Below, piece after piece: positions 24,378 to 34,243 of a stretch of DNA of 64,000 nucleotides. Below the pieces are notes generated by a model, which was not told the origin of the DNA, did no database searches, and worked only from the letters and a program-made list of their open reading frames with translations. The DNA comes from Acidipila rosea. Lineage in GTDB: Bacteria > Acidobacteriota > Terriglobia > Terriglobales > Acidobacteriaceae. A program made the position numbers and the translations under genes. How positions within the stretch are numbered: the first letter of the stretch is position 1; every line of letters starts with the position of its first letter. The stretch lies in NCBI RefSeq assembly GCF_004339725.1, contig NZ_SMGK01000003.1, positions 255,380-319,379 of the forward strand, given 5' to 3'.

Positions 24378-25805
24378 ATGAAAAACAGCCGCTCGCCGTT
24401 GTATGTAACGACGCTCATAGCGGGAGCTTTTTTCATGGAGAACCTGGACGGCACCATCATCGCTACGGCGCTTCCGCAGATGGCGCGCAGCTTTCACGTA
24501 GGTGCGGTGCGGCTCAATATCGGCATGACCGCCTACCTGCTGACGCTTGCGGTGCTGATCCCGATCAGCGGCTGGGTCGCAGACCGCTTCGGCGCGCGCT
24601 CCGTATTTGCCTCGGCGATCGGCGTGTTTACTGTGTCCTCGTTGCTCTGCGGCTTGTCTCACACGCTGACGCAATTCACGCTGATGCGCATTCTGCAGGG
24701 GCTGGGCGGAGCCATGATGGTTCCCGTGGGGCGGCTTGTGGTGCTGCGCAACACGCCAAAGGACAGGCTGACGCAGGCCATCGCCTACATTACATGGCCC
24801 GGACTTACGGCGCTTGTGCTGGGGCCGCCGCTGGGCGGATTTATCACGACCTATGCGAGCTGGCACTGGATCTTCTTCATCAATCTCCCCATCGGCCTCA
24901 TCGCTTTGTATCTGGCTCTGCTCTGGATCGAGAACACACGTACGGGGGAGACGCATCCCTTCGACTGGGGGACGTTTCTCCTCGCCGGTTTCGCTTCAAG
25001 CGGGACCGTGTATGCGATGGAGAAGCTGGGCGGCGAGGGCAGGCACTGGCAGTTTCCTGCCGCGATCCTCGTGCTGAGCGTGATCAGCGGATTTCTCGCC
25101 ATCGTCGTTGCGCGCCGCAGGCCGGCTACCTCGCTGATCGATTTCGAATCGCTGAAGCTGAAGTCCTACTCACTCTCGGTGTATGGCGCGAGCGCCTTTC
25201 GCACTGCTGTCACGGTGCTGCCGTTTCTGCTGCCGCTGATGTTTCAGCTCAGCTTCCGATTGAATGCGTTTCAGTCCGGACTCTACCTGCTCGCGCTCTT
25301 CGCGGGCGATCTAAGCATGAAGGCATTCGTCATCCAGGTTCTTCGCCGCTTTGGATTCCGCCGCATACTTCTCGTAAATGGAGTGATCACTTCGGGTTCG
25401 ATGATTCTCTGCGGGCTGCTCAGTCCGTCGACCTCGGCGGTGCTGATTGTGGGGATTCTGTTTTTTCATGGCGCATGCCGTTCGCTGCAGTTCACCTGCA
25501 TGACTACGCTGGCGTATACAGAGATTCCGCCGAGCAGGATGAGCCGGGCCAATGGATTTCTCAGCGCCATCATGCAGCTAAGCATGGGGATGGGTGTGGC
25601 AGTCGGCGCAATCACGATACGCCTTATCGCTCATGCGAACGGCCACTCTGCCGTTACACCGCAGCTTCGCGATTTCCACCTGGCGATTTTCTGTATGGCG
25701 GTGCTGGCGCTTGGCCCGGTCTTTGACAGCCTGGGGCTTCGACCGGATGCAGGAGCAACCACGAGCGGACACCTCCAGCCGGAGATGGAAGTTAACCCGG
25801 CGTAA
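24378..25805 (+). CDS. MFS drug-efflux transporter, DHA2/EmrB-type 14-helix
   Basis: 475-residue membrane protein with about 14 helices. Near the N terminus is the DHA2 signature MENLDGTIIATALPQMA, motif A-like GWVADRFGARSVF lies after helix 2, and ILQGLGGAMMVPVGRLVVLR and GPPLGGFI match motifs B and C of proton-coupled exporters. It probably expels toxic compounds using the proton gradient. No periplasmic adaptor gene or regulator is adjacent, so it may act alone. The M20 peptidase gene begins 34 bp downstream. Confidence 0.85.
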   Translation: MKNSRSPLYVTTLIAGAFFMENLDGTIIATALPQMARSFHVGAVRLNIGMTAYLLTLAVLIPISGWVADRFGARSVFASAIGVFTVSSLLCGLSHTLTQFTLMRILQGLGGAMMVPVGRLVVLRNTPKDRLTQAIAYITWPGLTALVLGPPLGGFITTYASWHWIFFINLPIGLIALYLALLWIENTRTGETHPFDWGTFLLAGFASSGTVYAMEKLGGEGRHWQFPAAILVLSVISGFLAIVVARRRPATSLIDFESLKLKSYSLSVYGASAFRTAVTVLPFLLPLMFQLSFRLNAFQSGLYLLALFAGDLSMKAFVIQVLRRFGFRRILLVNGVITSGSMILCGLLSPSTSAVLIVGILFFHGACRSLQFTCMTTLAYTEIPPSRMSRANGFLSAIMQLSMGMGVAVGAITIRLIAHANGHSAVTPQLRDFHLAIFCMAVLALGPVFDSLGLRPDAGATTSGHLQPEMEVNPA

Positions 25806-25839
25806 CCGGCAAGCGTCTGCAGGCAGGTATAGTGGGGGC

Positions 25840-27330
25840 ATGAAAGCTACGCTTGGAGCCGTCAGGCTTCGACTCGGCACTGTGGGAACACTCCTGCTCT
25901 GCCTCGCGCCCATGCTCCGGGGGCAGATGGCGCCAGACGCTGCGCGCGACTATACGGCGAAGCATAAGGCTGAGCTTCTGCAACAGTTCAGCGACCTGCT
26001 GTCCATCCCCAACGTTGCGGCTGACCCTGCGAATTTGAGGCGCAATGCAGATGTGCTGCGTGAGATGCTCCGGAAGCGGGGAGTCGACTCGCGACTGCTC
26101 TCTCTGCCCGGCGCTCCTTCGGTTGTCTACGGGCAGATCAGCGTGCCCGGAGCGCAACACACGATTGTGTTTTATGCGCATTATGATGGGCAGCCGGTCA
26201 CGCCGTCAGAATGGGAGGGCGGTTCCCCGTTTACGCCCGTGGTTCGCGAGGTAGATGGGGCACGACGCATTTATGCCCGGTCAGCCGGGGATGATAAGGC
26301 TGCCATCTTTGCCCAGTTGACGGCGCTCGATGCACTCAGGGAAGCGCATATTCCGCTGAAGGCGAATATCCGTTTTGTATGGGAAGGCGAAGAGGAGGCT
26401 GGATCTCCGCATCTGGAGCAGATACTGGATGCCAACCGGGACTTGATCCATGGCGATGTCTGGCTGGTGTGCGATGGCCCGGTAGATCAGAGCGGAAAGC
26501 AGACGGTTGTCTTCGGCGCGCGAGGAGATACGCACCTCCAGATAACCCTCTACGGCCCGCATCACGGGCTGCATAGCGGACACTACGGCAATTGGGCTCC
26601 TAACCCTGCGATGATGCTGGCGCAATTGCTGGCGGGGATGAAAGACGAGAACGGCCGCGTGCTCGTGCCGCACTTCTACGACGGAATTGCGCCACTCTCC
26701 GCAATCGAAAAGGAAGCGCTGGCCAAGGCCCCGGTCAACGACACAATGCTGATGAAAGCGTTCTGGCTGGGACATACGGACGGTTCGGGAGCGCATCTGC
26801 TGGAGCTGATCAATCAGCCTTCTTTGAACATCAACGGACTCTCTTCCGGTCAGACGGGTGCGAAGGCCGCAAACGTAATTCCGCCCACGGCTACCGCGGA
26901 CATTGATCTGCGACTGGTGGTGGGCATTGACTGGCGCGAACAACAGCAGCGGGTGATCGACTTCATACGGTCGCGCGGATACTTCATTGTGGAGAGCGAG
27001 CCCAGCCGCGAGACTCTGCTGGCGCACAGCCGGGTGGCGAGAGTGGTGCGCGACCCGGCCAGCTACAACGCTGTGCGCACGCCGATGGATCTGCCGATTG
27101 CGCAGGAAGTCATCCGCGCTGTAGAGCAGGCGAGAGGCGAAGTTGTGCTGCTGCCTACGATGGGCGGGAGTGTTCCCTTAGGCGCCATGGAGCGTGCAGC
27201 GAGAACGCACACGATCACGGTGCCGATTGCGAACTACGACGACAACCAGCACGCCGCCAATGAGAACCTGCGCCTGCAGAATCTGTGGGATGGGGTGGGA
27301 ACGATGGCTGCGCTGCTGGAGATGCAGTAG
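25840..27330 (+). CDS. exported M20-family metallopeptidase
   Basis: 496 residues with a signal peptide (hydrophobic 14-26, before GQMAPD). The M20 core follows: FYAHYDGQPV supplies His114 and Asp116, SAGDDKAAIFAQ the bridging Asp, and WEGEEEAGSPH the catalytic Glu and a metal Glu. A dimerisation domain lies in the middle, and a later metal residue is near the C terminus (NYDDNQHAANENL). This fits di-zinc dipeptidases/carboxypeptidases. ATG at 25840 gives the signal peptide; the frame is open further upstream inside the MFS gene but that is not coding. Confidence 0.85.
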   Translation: MKATLGAVRLRLGTVGTLLLCLAPMLRGQMAPDAARDYTAKHKAELLQQFSDLLSIPNVAADPANLRRNADVLREMLRKRGVDSRLLSLPGAPSVVYGQISVPGAQHTIVFYAHYDGQPVTPSEWEGGSPFTPVVREVDGARRIYARSAGDDKAAIFAQLTALDALREAHIPLKANIRFVWEGEEEAGSPHLEQILDANRDLIHGDVWLVCDGPVDQSGKQTVVFGARGDTHLQITLYGPHHGLHSGHYGNWAPNPAMMLAQLLAGMKDENGRVLVPHFYDGIAPLSAIEKEALAKAPVNDTMLMKAFWLGHTDGSGAHLLELINQPSLNINGLSSGQTGAKAANVIPPTATADIDLRLVVGIDWREQQQRVIDFIRSRGYFIVESEPSRETLLAHSRVARVVRDPASYNAVRTPMDLPIAQEVIRAVEQARGEVVLLPTMGGSVPLGAMERAARTHTITVPIANYDDNQHAANENLRLQNLWDGVGTMAALLEMQ

Positions 27331-27431
27331 TCGAGCTGCTGTGCAGAGACCGGGGACCGCATGCCTTCAGGCGCATGGCTAACAATAGAAGAGATGAGTT
27401 GATGAAAGGGAGTGGCAGAGAGGAAGGATGC

Positions 27432-27524
27432 TGGCGGAGAGAGGGGGATTCGAACCCCCGATAGAGCTTTTGACCCTATAACGGTTTAGCAAACCGCCGC
27501 CTTCAGCCACTCGGCCATCTCTCC
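27432..27524 (-). tRNA. tRNA-Ser, anticodon GCT
   Basis: On the minus strand a 93-nt class II tRNA is seen: 5' GGAGAGAT, D-arm GAGTGGCTGAAGG, anticodon stem CGGTT/AACCG region around loop TTGCTAA (anticodon GCT, reads AGC/AGT), a long variable arm with TAGGG, T-arm GGTTCGAATCC and an encoded CCA. The long variable arm is characteristic of tRNA-Ser. Confidence 0.95.
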
Positions 27525-27628
27525 GGCTGTTATCTTTGTGAATTATACCTGCATCAGGCGTCTTCGCATGATTGTAGGATAAAAGTCCGCATCACAAACG
27601 CAGTGACATTCAGAGGTTACCGAGCCAT

Positions 27629-28960
27629 ATGCCCAGCACTACCCTTCATTTCGTTCGTAAAGCGGCAGTATCATCCATGGCTGCGCTGCTTTGTGGCACG
27701 CTTCTCTCCTGCGGTTCGAGCCAGAAGTCGATGTCCTCTTCCGGGTCAAGCACAGAGAATGCGGGGAACTTCACTACCACCGTGTTTATCGGTGACTCGC
27801 TGACTGCGGGCTTTCAGAATGGTTCCCTGCTCGACACTCAGCAACCGAATGGCTGGGCCAACCTGGTCGCTACCCAGGCGAAGGCGGCCATTACGCTGCC
27901 GCTGATTGCGCCGCCGGGAGCACCCGCCGTTTTGCAGTTGGTGAGCCTGGGACCGCCGCCCGTCATCAACTCCGCCAGCGGCGTGACTACCGGGCGCGAT
28001 AATCCTTCAGCGCAGCCGACCGACCTTGCCGTTCCCGGGCACAAGCTGAATGACCTGATCAATGCTGCGCCTACTGCTGCGCCTTCGACGGCTGAAGATA
28101 TCATCACGAACCTGGTGCTGGGTTTCCCGCTGGGCAACAGCAATACCCAGTTGCAGGAAGCAGTTGCGCTGCAGCCAACGACGCTCTTTGTCTGGATCGG
28201 CGCCAATGATGCGCTGGTCGCCGATGACACGGGTATGCCGAGTTCGATGACGCAGGTAAGCAGCTTCACCACGCTCTACACCCAGATGATGCAGACGCTG
28301 ACCACCAAGACGAAGGCGAATCTGATCGTCGCGAACATTCCCGATGTGACTCAATCGCCGGTGTTGACGCCTGCCGCTACCGTGCTCGCGGAAATCTCAG
28401 CATCGAGCGGAATTCCGCAGGCGACGCTGAGCGCGATGCTCGGCATCACGGCTGGAGATCTGGTGAACGCTACGGGACTGCAGGAGGCGCAAAAGATCGT
28501 CGCCAGCCAGCAGCAGGGGCCCATCGACGATGCCGGGTTCCTGTCTGCGGCAGAGGTTTTGCAGGTGCAGCAGACGATCGACCAGTACAACCAGGTGATC
28601 GCGCAGCAGGTTGCAGCAGCCGGGGGCACGCTCGTGGACATCCACGCGCTCTTCGCGAAGCTGGCGGCCGGCATCACCATCAACAACTACAATGCCAGCC
28701 TCAACTTCCTGGGAGGACTTGTGGGCCTGGACGGCGTGCACCCGACGAACACGGGCTATGCGCTGGTGGCGAACGAGTTCATCGACACAATGAATTCATC
28801 GCTTAAGACGACCATCCCGGATGTCGATGTTTCCGCAATCGCATCTGCCGACCCGCTCTTTGGGCCGAATATCAAGCCATCGGGAAGCCCAAATGTAATG
28901 ATTCCGCTGAATGCAGCCCAGCGGGCCGGTGACATGATTCGCGGATGGAAGCCTCGCTAG
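27629..28960 (+). CDS. lipoprotein SGNH/GDSL hydrolase
   Basis: 443 residues with a lipoprotein signal ending LLSC28, followed by a Ser/Gly-rich linker. The SGNH catalytic blocks are present: block I FIGDSLTAGF (Ser57), the Gly/Asn oxyanion segment VWIGANDA, and block V DGVHPTNTGY with the Asp and His. A long insertion (about 190-330) separates the blocks. The protein is probably an esterase or lipase attached to a membrane outside the cytoplasm; substrate unknown. It lies convergent to a DUF2934 gene with a 4-bp overlap. Confidence 0.82.
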   Translation: MPSTTLHFVRKAAVSSMAALLCGTLLSCGSSQKSMSSSGSSTENAGNFTTTVFIGDSLTAGFQNGSLLDTQQPNGWANLVATQAKAAITLPLIAPPGAPAVLQLVSLGPPPVINSASGVTTGRDNPSAQPTDLAVPGHKLNDLINAAPTAAPSTAEDIITNLVLGFPLGNSNTQLQEAVALQPTTLFVWIGANDALVADDTGMPSSMTQVSSFTTLYTQMMQTLTTKTKANLIVANIPDVTQSPVLTPAATVLAEISASSGIPQATLSAMLGITAGDLVNATGLQEAQKIVASQQQGPIDDAGFLSAAEVLQVQQTIDQYNQVIAQQVAAAGGTLVDIHALFAKLAAGITINNYNASLNFLGGLVGLDGVHPTNTGYALVANEFIDTMNSSLKTTIPDVDVSAIASADPLFGPNIKPSGSPNVMIPLNAAQRAGDMIRGWKPR

Positions 28961-29211
28961 GAGGCTTTGCCCAGCAGGTGCTGCTCGGCGCGCAACCAGT
29001 CATGCTCGGCGGAGCCATGGGGGCGGCCGTTCTCATTCCAGAACTGCTCGGCGAGGCGGGAAATCTCCTCGTGCGTGGGACGGGGAACTGCAACCGGCCC
29101 GGGAGTTGTGGCCTTGGCGGTCGTCTTCGCTTTGGCTGCAGGCTTCGCGGTGCCCTCGGCTACGGGCTTACGGCGCTTCGTCGCGGTCTTGGTGGCGTCG
29201 GCGGTCGGCAT
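28957..29211 (-). CDS. DUF2934 protein
   Basis: 84 residues. The N-terminal half is a Lys/Ala/Thr-rich low-complexity tail (residues 5-36, many TK and AK pairs). The C-terminal half RPTHEEISRLAEQFWNENG, then GRPHGSAEHDWLRAEQHLL, is the DUF2934 pattern. The basic tail could bind nucleic acid or be disordered. It overlaps the SGNH hydrolase by 4 bp in convergent orientation. Function unknown for the family. Confidence 0.8.
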   Translation of the reverse strand: MPTADATKTATKRRKPVAEGTAKPAAKAKTTAKATTPGPVAVPRPTHEEISRLAEQFWNENGRPHGSAEHDWLRAEQHLLGKAS

Positions 29212-29296
29212 GGTTGAATGTCTCCTTCGGGATACTTTGTTACCTCTTATGATAAGCGAAAATGGGGCAAATGTGCCTCTTCTCGTATCTTAAGGG

Positions 29297-30646
29297 TTAC
29301 TCTACGGCCAGCGCCGGCCGGATACTTTCCCACCATGCGTCGAAGGCTGCAAGTGCTCGTTCGCACTGCATGCGGTGACGTTCACGCTTGTCCCGCACCT
29401 TGCGCCTGAGCTCTTCTTCGAGGGGCTCCAGCAGGTCAAAGGTGATGTTTGCGGGCTGAAACCGTTTGGGATCAGCACCCGTGATGTAGTTGACGAGTGA
29501 GCCAATAGCAGTCTGCCTCGGAACAGGTGCAACTTCGCGACCCAGCGCAGCTCCGGCTGCAAAGATGCCCGCGAGCAGGCCGCCTGCGATGGATTCGGTA
29601 TAGCCTTCAACTCCGGAGATCTGCCCGGCGAAATAGATGCCCGGGTGGTCGCGGAGATTGAGATGCGGGGTGAGAACGCGCGGCGCGTTGATGTAGGTGT
29701 TGCGATGGATCTGGCCGTAGCGCAGAAACTTCGCATTTTCAAGGCCGGGGATGAGCCGCAGGATGCGCGACTGCTCGCCGTAGCGGATGTGATTCTGGAA
29801 GCCGACCAGGTTATAGGAGTCGGCGCGCATGTTTTCACAGCGCAACTGGACGACCGCCCAAGGAGTCTTTCCGGTTCTGGGGTCGCGCAGGCCGACGGGC
29901 TTCATGGGTCCAAAACGCAGGGTGTCGCGTCCGCGCCGGGCCAACTCTTCTATGGGCAGGCAGCTTTCAAAGTAGGGGAGCTTTTCCCACTCCTTGCCCT
30001 CGACGGTTTCGGCGCTGACGAGCGCCTCATAGAAGGTGTCGTACTCCTCGCGGGTCATGGGGCAGTTGATGTAGTCGGCGGTCCCCTTGTCCCAGCGTGC
30101 GGCGAAGTAGACTCGCTCCATGTCGATGGAATCGGCGTCGACGATGGGGCTGATCGAGTCGTAGAAGGCCAGATGATCGGAGCCAGTGAGCCGTGCAATC
30201 TCGTCTGAGAGCGCGGAGGAGGTCAGGGGGCCGCTGGCGACGACCGTGATGCCATCCTCGGGGTTCAGGCTGGTGACCTCTTCGCGATGCACAGTGATGA
30301 TCTGTGGATGAGCCGTGACGGCTTCGCCGATGAGCCGTGAGAACTCAACCCGGTCGACGGCCAGGGCATGACCCGCGGGCACTGCGCTCGCGTCGGCAAA
30401 CTTGAGGAGCGAGGAGCCGGCGCGGCGCATCTCCTGCTTCAGCAGCCAGGGAGCGGTGTTTTTACTCTCGGACTTGAGGGAGTTCGAGCAGACGAGTTCG
30501 CCGAAGTCCTCCGTCTGGTGCGCAGGCGTGGAGCGCACGGGGCGCATTTCATAGAGGTCAACGGCCACGCCGAAACGCGCGGCGGTGAGAGCCGCCTCGG
30601 GCCCGGCGAGGCCTCCGCCGATGACGTTGATGCGAGGGGCGCTCAA
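29297..30646 (-). CDS. trmFO: methylenetetrahydrofolate-tRNA-(uracil-5-)-methyltransferase TrmFO
   Basis: 449-residue FAD enzyme that methylates uridine 54 in the T-loop of tRNA using methylene-THF. The FAD-binding loop INVIGGGLAGPEAAL is at the N terminus; LVCSNSLKSES holds a conserved cysteine near residue 53, and GPMKPVGLRDPRTGK and GQISGVEGYTESIAGG are family signatures. Length fits. The start codon overlaps the stop of the upstream acetyltransferase by 4 bp (ATGA), so the two are translationally coupled. FolD in this window supplies its folate cofactor pool. Confidence 0.93.
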   Translation of the reverse strand: MSAPRINVIGGGLAGPEAALTAARFGVAVDLYEMRPVRSTPAHQTEDFGELVCSNSLKSESKNTAPWLLKQEMRRAGSSLLKFADASAVPAGHALAVDRVEFSRLIGEAVTAHPQIITVHREEVTSLNPEDGITVVASGPLTSSALSDEIARLTGSDHLAFYDSISPIVDADSIDMERVYFAARWDKGTADYINCPMTREEYDTFYEALVSAETVEGKEWEKLPYFESCLPIEELARRGRDTLRFGPMKPVGLRDPRTGKTPWAVVQLRCENMRADSYNLVGFQNHIRYGEQSRILRLIPGLENAKFLRYGQIHRNTYINAPRVLTPHLNLRDHPGIYFAGQISGVEGYTESIAGGLLAGIFAAGAALGREVAPVPRQTAIGSLVNYITGADPKRFQPANITFDLLEPLEEELRRKVRDKRERHRMQCERALAAFDAWWESIRPALAVE

Positions 30647-31128
30647 GCCTTTGCCCCGGAGTCAGCAAGCGCCTGAATAGAGTCCCCGGTCACGCGCATC
30701 TTGCGCCACTCCGGGATCATGACGGCGCCGAGGGACTGATAGAACTCAATGGCGGGCTGATTCCAGTCGAGCACGTCCCACTGCAACCGGGCACAGCCGC
30801 GTTCGGCTGCGATGGCTGCTACGCTGGTCAGTAGCTTCTTGCCGATGCCGCGTCCGCGGAATTCCGGCTTCACGAAAATGTCTTCCAGGTGGAGGCTGCG
30901 GCCCTCCCAGGTGGAGTAGACGGGAAAGTACAGCGCGAAGCCGGCCGGCTCGCCATCTGCCTCTGCGATGATGCAGTCAAACCACGCATCCGGTCCGAAG
31001 CCATCCCTGAGGAGTTCGCGCTCGGTAAGCCGCGCGGCGTCGGGTTCGCGTTCATATTCGGCGAGCGCGCGGATCAGGGAAAGGATCAAGGGAACATCAT
31101 TCTTTTCGGCAGGGCGTAAGGAGATCAT
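30643..31128 (-). CDS. GNAT-family N-acetyltransferase
   Basis: 161-residue GCN5-related acetyltransferase. The acetyl-CoA pyrophosphate loop is RGRGIGKKLL (motif A), preceded by LHLEDIFVKPEF. The C-terminal NQPAIEFYQSLGA is the usual motif B with the Tyr general acid. The arrangement resembles diamine/spermidine acetyltransferases, but the acceptor cannot be read from the sequence. It overlaps trmFO by 4 bp, suggesting co-expression rather than a shared pathway. Confidence 0.85.
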   Translation of the reverse strand: MISLRPAEKNDVPLILSLIRALAEYEREPDAARLTERELLRDGFGPDAWFDCIIAEADGEPAGFALYFPVYSTWEGRSLHLEDIFVKPEFRGRGIGKKLLTSVAAIAAERGCARLQWDVLDWNQPAIEFYQSLGAVMIPEWRKMRVTGDSIQALADSGAKA

Positions 31129-31386
31129 TACCTCAAAGTATAAAGACCCTTGCGGGAAAACTGGCCGGCCCAGCCTGTTGGGGATGTTTTATCCCGGAGC
31201 GTGGCTTGAGTTGATGCACTCTCAGATTGTGCCGCCTTATCTCACTCTGCGGGATAAAGGTGTAGTGTTCATGGCGAATTCAAGATATAACTTCGGATAC
31301 GCTGACCCGAGACTCGCTGCCACTGCTCCTTGCTTGCAGAGCAGTGGATGGACGGGTAGATGCATATCTACAGGTACGAGGGTGAT

Positions 31387-32907
31387 ATGAGTATCACCGT
31401 TACATCGCAGGATGCGCGCTATAACACTCTGAAACGAAGCCGGAACCTGCGATGGCCCGCACAGGAAACAGATGCGGTCAGCAGCATTGAGCTGTGCGAG
31501 ACAGCGGAGGATGCCGCCCGTGCTCTTCAGAAGATCATCGACGCGGGCGTCCGCCCGACCATACGAAGTGGCGGCCATTGCTATGAAGACTTCGTGGTCA
31601 ACAACAGCGGCGGAACTATTCTCGACCTGAGCCTGCTATCCGTTGCGCATCTTCCTGAGGATGGGAAGCGCTATCGCATAAGTCCCGGCAGACAGCTGGG
31701 CGATGTTTATCTCGACCTTTACAAGCGGTATGGCGTGACGATCCCGGCGGGGAGCTGCTATAGCGTAGGCGCGGGAGGACACATCTGCGGTGGCGGATAT
31801 GGATTGCTTTCGCGACTCCACGGGCTCACTGTCGACTGGCTCTCTGCCGTGGATATCCTGACCGTTGACGCGCATGGAAAAGTGATCCTGCGTAGAGTCG
31901 ATGCCAAGCATGATCCGGATCTTTTTCGCGCATGTCGAGGTGCGGGAGGCGGCAACTTCGGAGTTATCACGGGATTTCTGTTTGACGATCTACCTCCGGC
32001 GCCGCAGGAGGTCGTGGACGCCGGAATATCTTTCAGCTGGGATGAAATGACGGAAAGCCGCTTCATCTCCATCGTTACCAAATATGGGGGATACCTCGAG
32101 ACGCAGGCAAAGGCGCCTGATACGTGGGGGCTCTTCACCATGTTCGGGCTTACGCACAAATCAGCGGAACACCTCAGCCTGTCGCTCCAGTTCTGTAACC
32201 CTGATGGCACGTGCCGCGATTTGAGCGTAGTGAATGAGTTCCTCGAAATCTTCCGATCCTGCGGAGGGTCCTCCACTGCAGTCATGGCTCCGGCGCGCCA
32301 TGCTGCCCGCGAATCCGCAGGGCTGCTCTGCCCTGAAATGCGGCCCATGACCCGGCGCAGGTATCTGGAAGCGACCGCGAGCATTTCAGGAAGCGGCGGC
32401 ATACGCGCGAAGTACAAGTCGTCGCACATGAAGCGCAATTTCACGGAAGCGGAAGCGCGGTGCATCTATAAACATCTGACGATGGATGTGCCGGGCGTTG
32501 ATATGCGAGCCAACTACCTCGCGGTCGACTCCTATGGCGGCGCCGTGAACCGCGCCTCACTGGTTGAGGAGACGGCGAGTTGGCAAAGGTCCTCGATCAT
32601 GAAGCTGCAGTTCGAGTCCTACTGGGCGCACGAGGAGGAAGATAAGGCTCGCCTGCAATGGGTGAGGGATTTCTACAACGACCTCTACTCCGATCCGGGT
32701 GTGAGTGCGGAGTTTGCCCATACGCCTTATCCGGGAGATCGCTATGAAGGTTGCTACATCAACTATCCCGATTGCGACATGCTGGCTCATAGCTTCTGGC
32801 CGCAGCTTTACTACGGCGATCAGGGGCTCTACCCATTTCTGCAGGCGGTGAAGCGCAAGTACGATCCAAATAATATCTTCCACCATGCAATGTCAGTTCG
32901 GGCGTGA
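31387..32907 (+). CDS. FAD-dependent carbohydrate oxidase, berberine-bridge/GOOX-ChitO-like, probably bicovalent flavin
   Basis: 506 residues: an FAD_binding_4 domain (about 25-205) and a BBE-type C-terminal segment (NYPDCDM near 455, then YYG and [10 protein letters not shown]). His64 in [11 protein letters not shown] and Cys124 in [12 protein letters not shown] fit the two-site covalent flavin attachment of gluco- and chito-oligosaccharide oxidases; their 60-residue spacing equals that recalled for GOOX (H70/C130). Family members oxidise the C1 hydroxyl of sugars to lactones and make H2O2. No signal peptide is visible. ATG at 31387 has GAGG at 31379-31382; ATG at 31360 is an alternative. 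It is the first gene of the sugar-acid cluster, 43 bp before the lactonase. Confidence 0.78.
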   Translation: MSITVTSQDARYNTLKRSRNLRWPAQETDAVSSIELCETAEDAARALQKIIDAGVRPTIRSGGHCYEDFVVNNSGGTILDLSLLSVAHLPEDGKRYRISPGRQLGDVYLDLYKRYGVTIPAGSCYSVGAGGHICGGGYGLLSRLHGLTVDWLSAVDILTVDAHGKVILRRVDAKHDPDLFRACRGAGGGNFGVITGFLFDDLPPAPQEVVDAGISFSWDEMTESRFISIVTKYGGYLETQAKAPDTWGLFTMFGLTHKSAEHLSLSLQFCNPDGTCRDLSVVNEFLEIFRSCGGSSTAVMAPARHAARESAGLLCPEMRPMTRRRYLEATASISGSGGIRAKYKSSHMKRNFTEAEARCIYKHLTMDVPGVDMRANYLAVDSYGGAVNRASLVEETASWQRSSIMKLQFESYWAHEEEDKARLQWVRDFYNDLYSDPGVSAEFAHTPYPGDRYEGCYINYPDCDMLAHSFWPQLYYGDQGLYPFLQAVKRKYDPNNIFHHAMSVRA

Positions 32908-32950
32908 AAGCGGCGCTGCTCGGAAAGCGGCGTTGCCTTGAAGAGGGAGC

Positions 32951-34129
32951 ATGATGATGACGGACTCGCACTATAGCCGCCGCTTGTTCCTGCAGGGCGC
33001 GGCGTCGCTCGCGCTGGCAGAGCGGCTGCGGACGATCGCGCCGACAGCGCAGGCGTTTGCGAAGCAGAAGCGACCAATGGAAGCGCGGCTAGCCTTTGTA
33101 GCCTCATGCTCGATGCGCGGCGATAAGATCCAGGCCTTCTCCATCGCGAAGGACCGCTGGACGCATGTTGACAGCGTCGCAAGCCGAGCACCTTCATCCG
33201 TCGTCCTCCATCCTGGGAAGCATTGCTTCTATGTCGCCAACGAAGTGGATAGCTTTCGAGATCTGCCCCGCGGAACTATCGAGGCCTACGGCTTCGATCC
33301 GGCGAGCGGAAAGCTCACGCTCCTTGATCGAAAGGAGCTTTCCCTTTCAGGGATAAACCCGCGGCAGCTTGCAATTTCACCCGGAGGGGATTCTCTGGCT
33401 GTTGCCATTCACGGTGGCGGCGCCTACAACGTATTTCCGATAAGAGCAGATGGCGCACTGGGGGATGTTGGTGGCATCTTCAAGGAGATCGGCTCCGGGC
33501 CGCGGAGCGAAGCGCAGACCGCGGCACATCCCCATACTCTGTGGTTTGCAGGAGATGGAGACGCTCTGCTGGCAAGCGACAGCGGCAGCGATCGGATCAG
33601 TGTTTTTCATCTCTCACGAGCAGGCCTGGTGCGTCACAGCCGCGTGGACACTCGACCAGGACTTGGGCCGGGAAGTCTGATCGTTCACCCGGGCAGCAGA
33701 TTCGTCTACGTCGTGAATGAACTGGATGATTCTCTGTCGTGCTACCGCTTTGATCCAACTGGTCAGCGGCTGGGAGAAGAGCTGTCGTGGATCCGGCTGG
33801 AGAGTGGAGTGGGTCGTGGAGTGAAGCGCTACTCGATGACGATGGATGAGGAAGGTCGCTTCCTGTATGTGTCTGCAGGAGACGCGATCAGTCAATGGCG
33901 TCTCGATTCCGCCTCGGGTACAGTATCTATTCTTCAGAGATGGCGGGGAGATGTAGGGTCCGCTGCGGCTCTCACAATGACCGGGGACGGCCAAGGTCTG
34001 CTCCTGCTCGATGATGCGCGTGATCGCGTCGTGCAGTTGGAGGTCAAGAGGTCTACTGGAGCAATCGTGAGGGCGAAGGAAATGGCGCGAGTTGTATCGC
34101 CGAAAGCCGTGGCTATCTATGCCTGCTGA
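32951..34129 (+). CDS. Tat-exported lactonase-type seven-bladed beta-propeller (6-phosphogluconolactonase/YbhE family)
   Basis: 392 residues. The N terminus carries a Tat-like motif SRRLFLQGAASLALA, implying export in folded form. The rest is a beta-propeller with repeated strands such as SSVVLHPGKHCFYVANE, HPHTLWFAGDG and GSLIVHPGSRFVYVVNE, typical of the lactonase/3-carboxymuconate cyclase-like family (PF10282). Family members hydrolyse sugar lactones. Next to a sugar oxidase that makes lactones, lactone hydrolysis is the simplest role, although catalytic residues in this family are not well defined. ATG at 32951 follows GAGGGAG. Confidence 0.75.
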   Translation: MMMTDSHYSRRLFLQGAASLALAERLRTIAPTAQAFAKQKRPMEARLAFVASCSMRGDKIQAFSIAKDRWTHVDSVASRAPSSVVLHPGKHCFYVANEVDSFRDLPRGTIEAYGFDPASGKLTLLDRKELSLSGINPRQLAISPGGDSLAVAIHGGGAYNVFPIRADGALGDVGGIFKEIGSGPRSEAQTAAHPHTLWFAGDGDALLASDSGSDRISVFHLSRAGLVRHSRVDTRPGLGPGSLIVHPGSRFVYVVNELDDSLSCYRFDPTGQRLGEELSWIRLESGVGRGVKRYSMTMDEEGRFLYVSAGDAISQWRLDSASGTVSILQRWRGDVGSAAALTMTGDGQGLLLLDDARDRVVQLEVKRSTGAIVRAKEMARVVSPKAVAIYAC

Positions 34130-34243
34130 GAGCATGGCTAACTTCGAAAGTATGGCAACGATCAAGCTCTCGCGGGCGAACGAAAGGCCCGGTAATTCCA
34201 TAGCAGCTTTCAGATAACGCAGTGGACCAAGTGCAGCGGCGGC

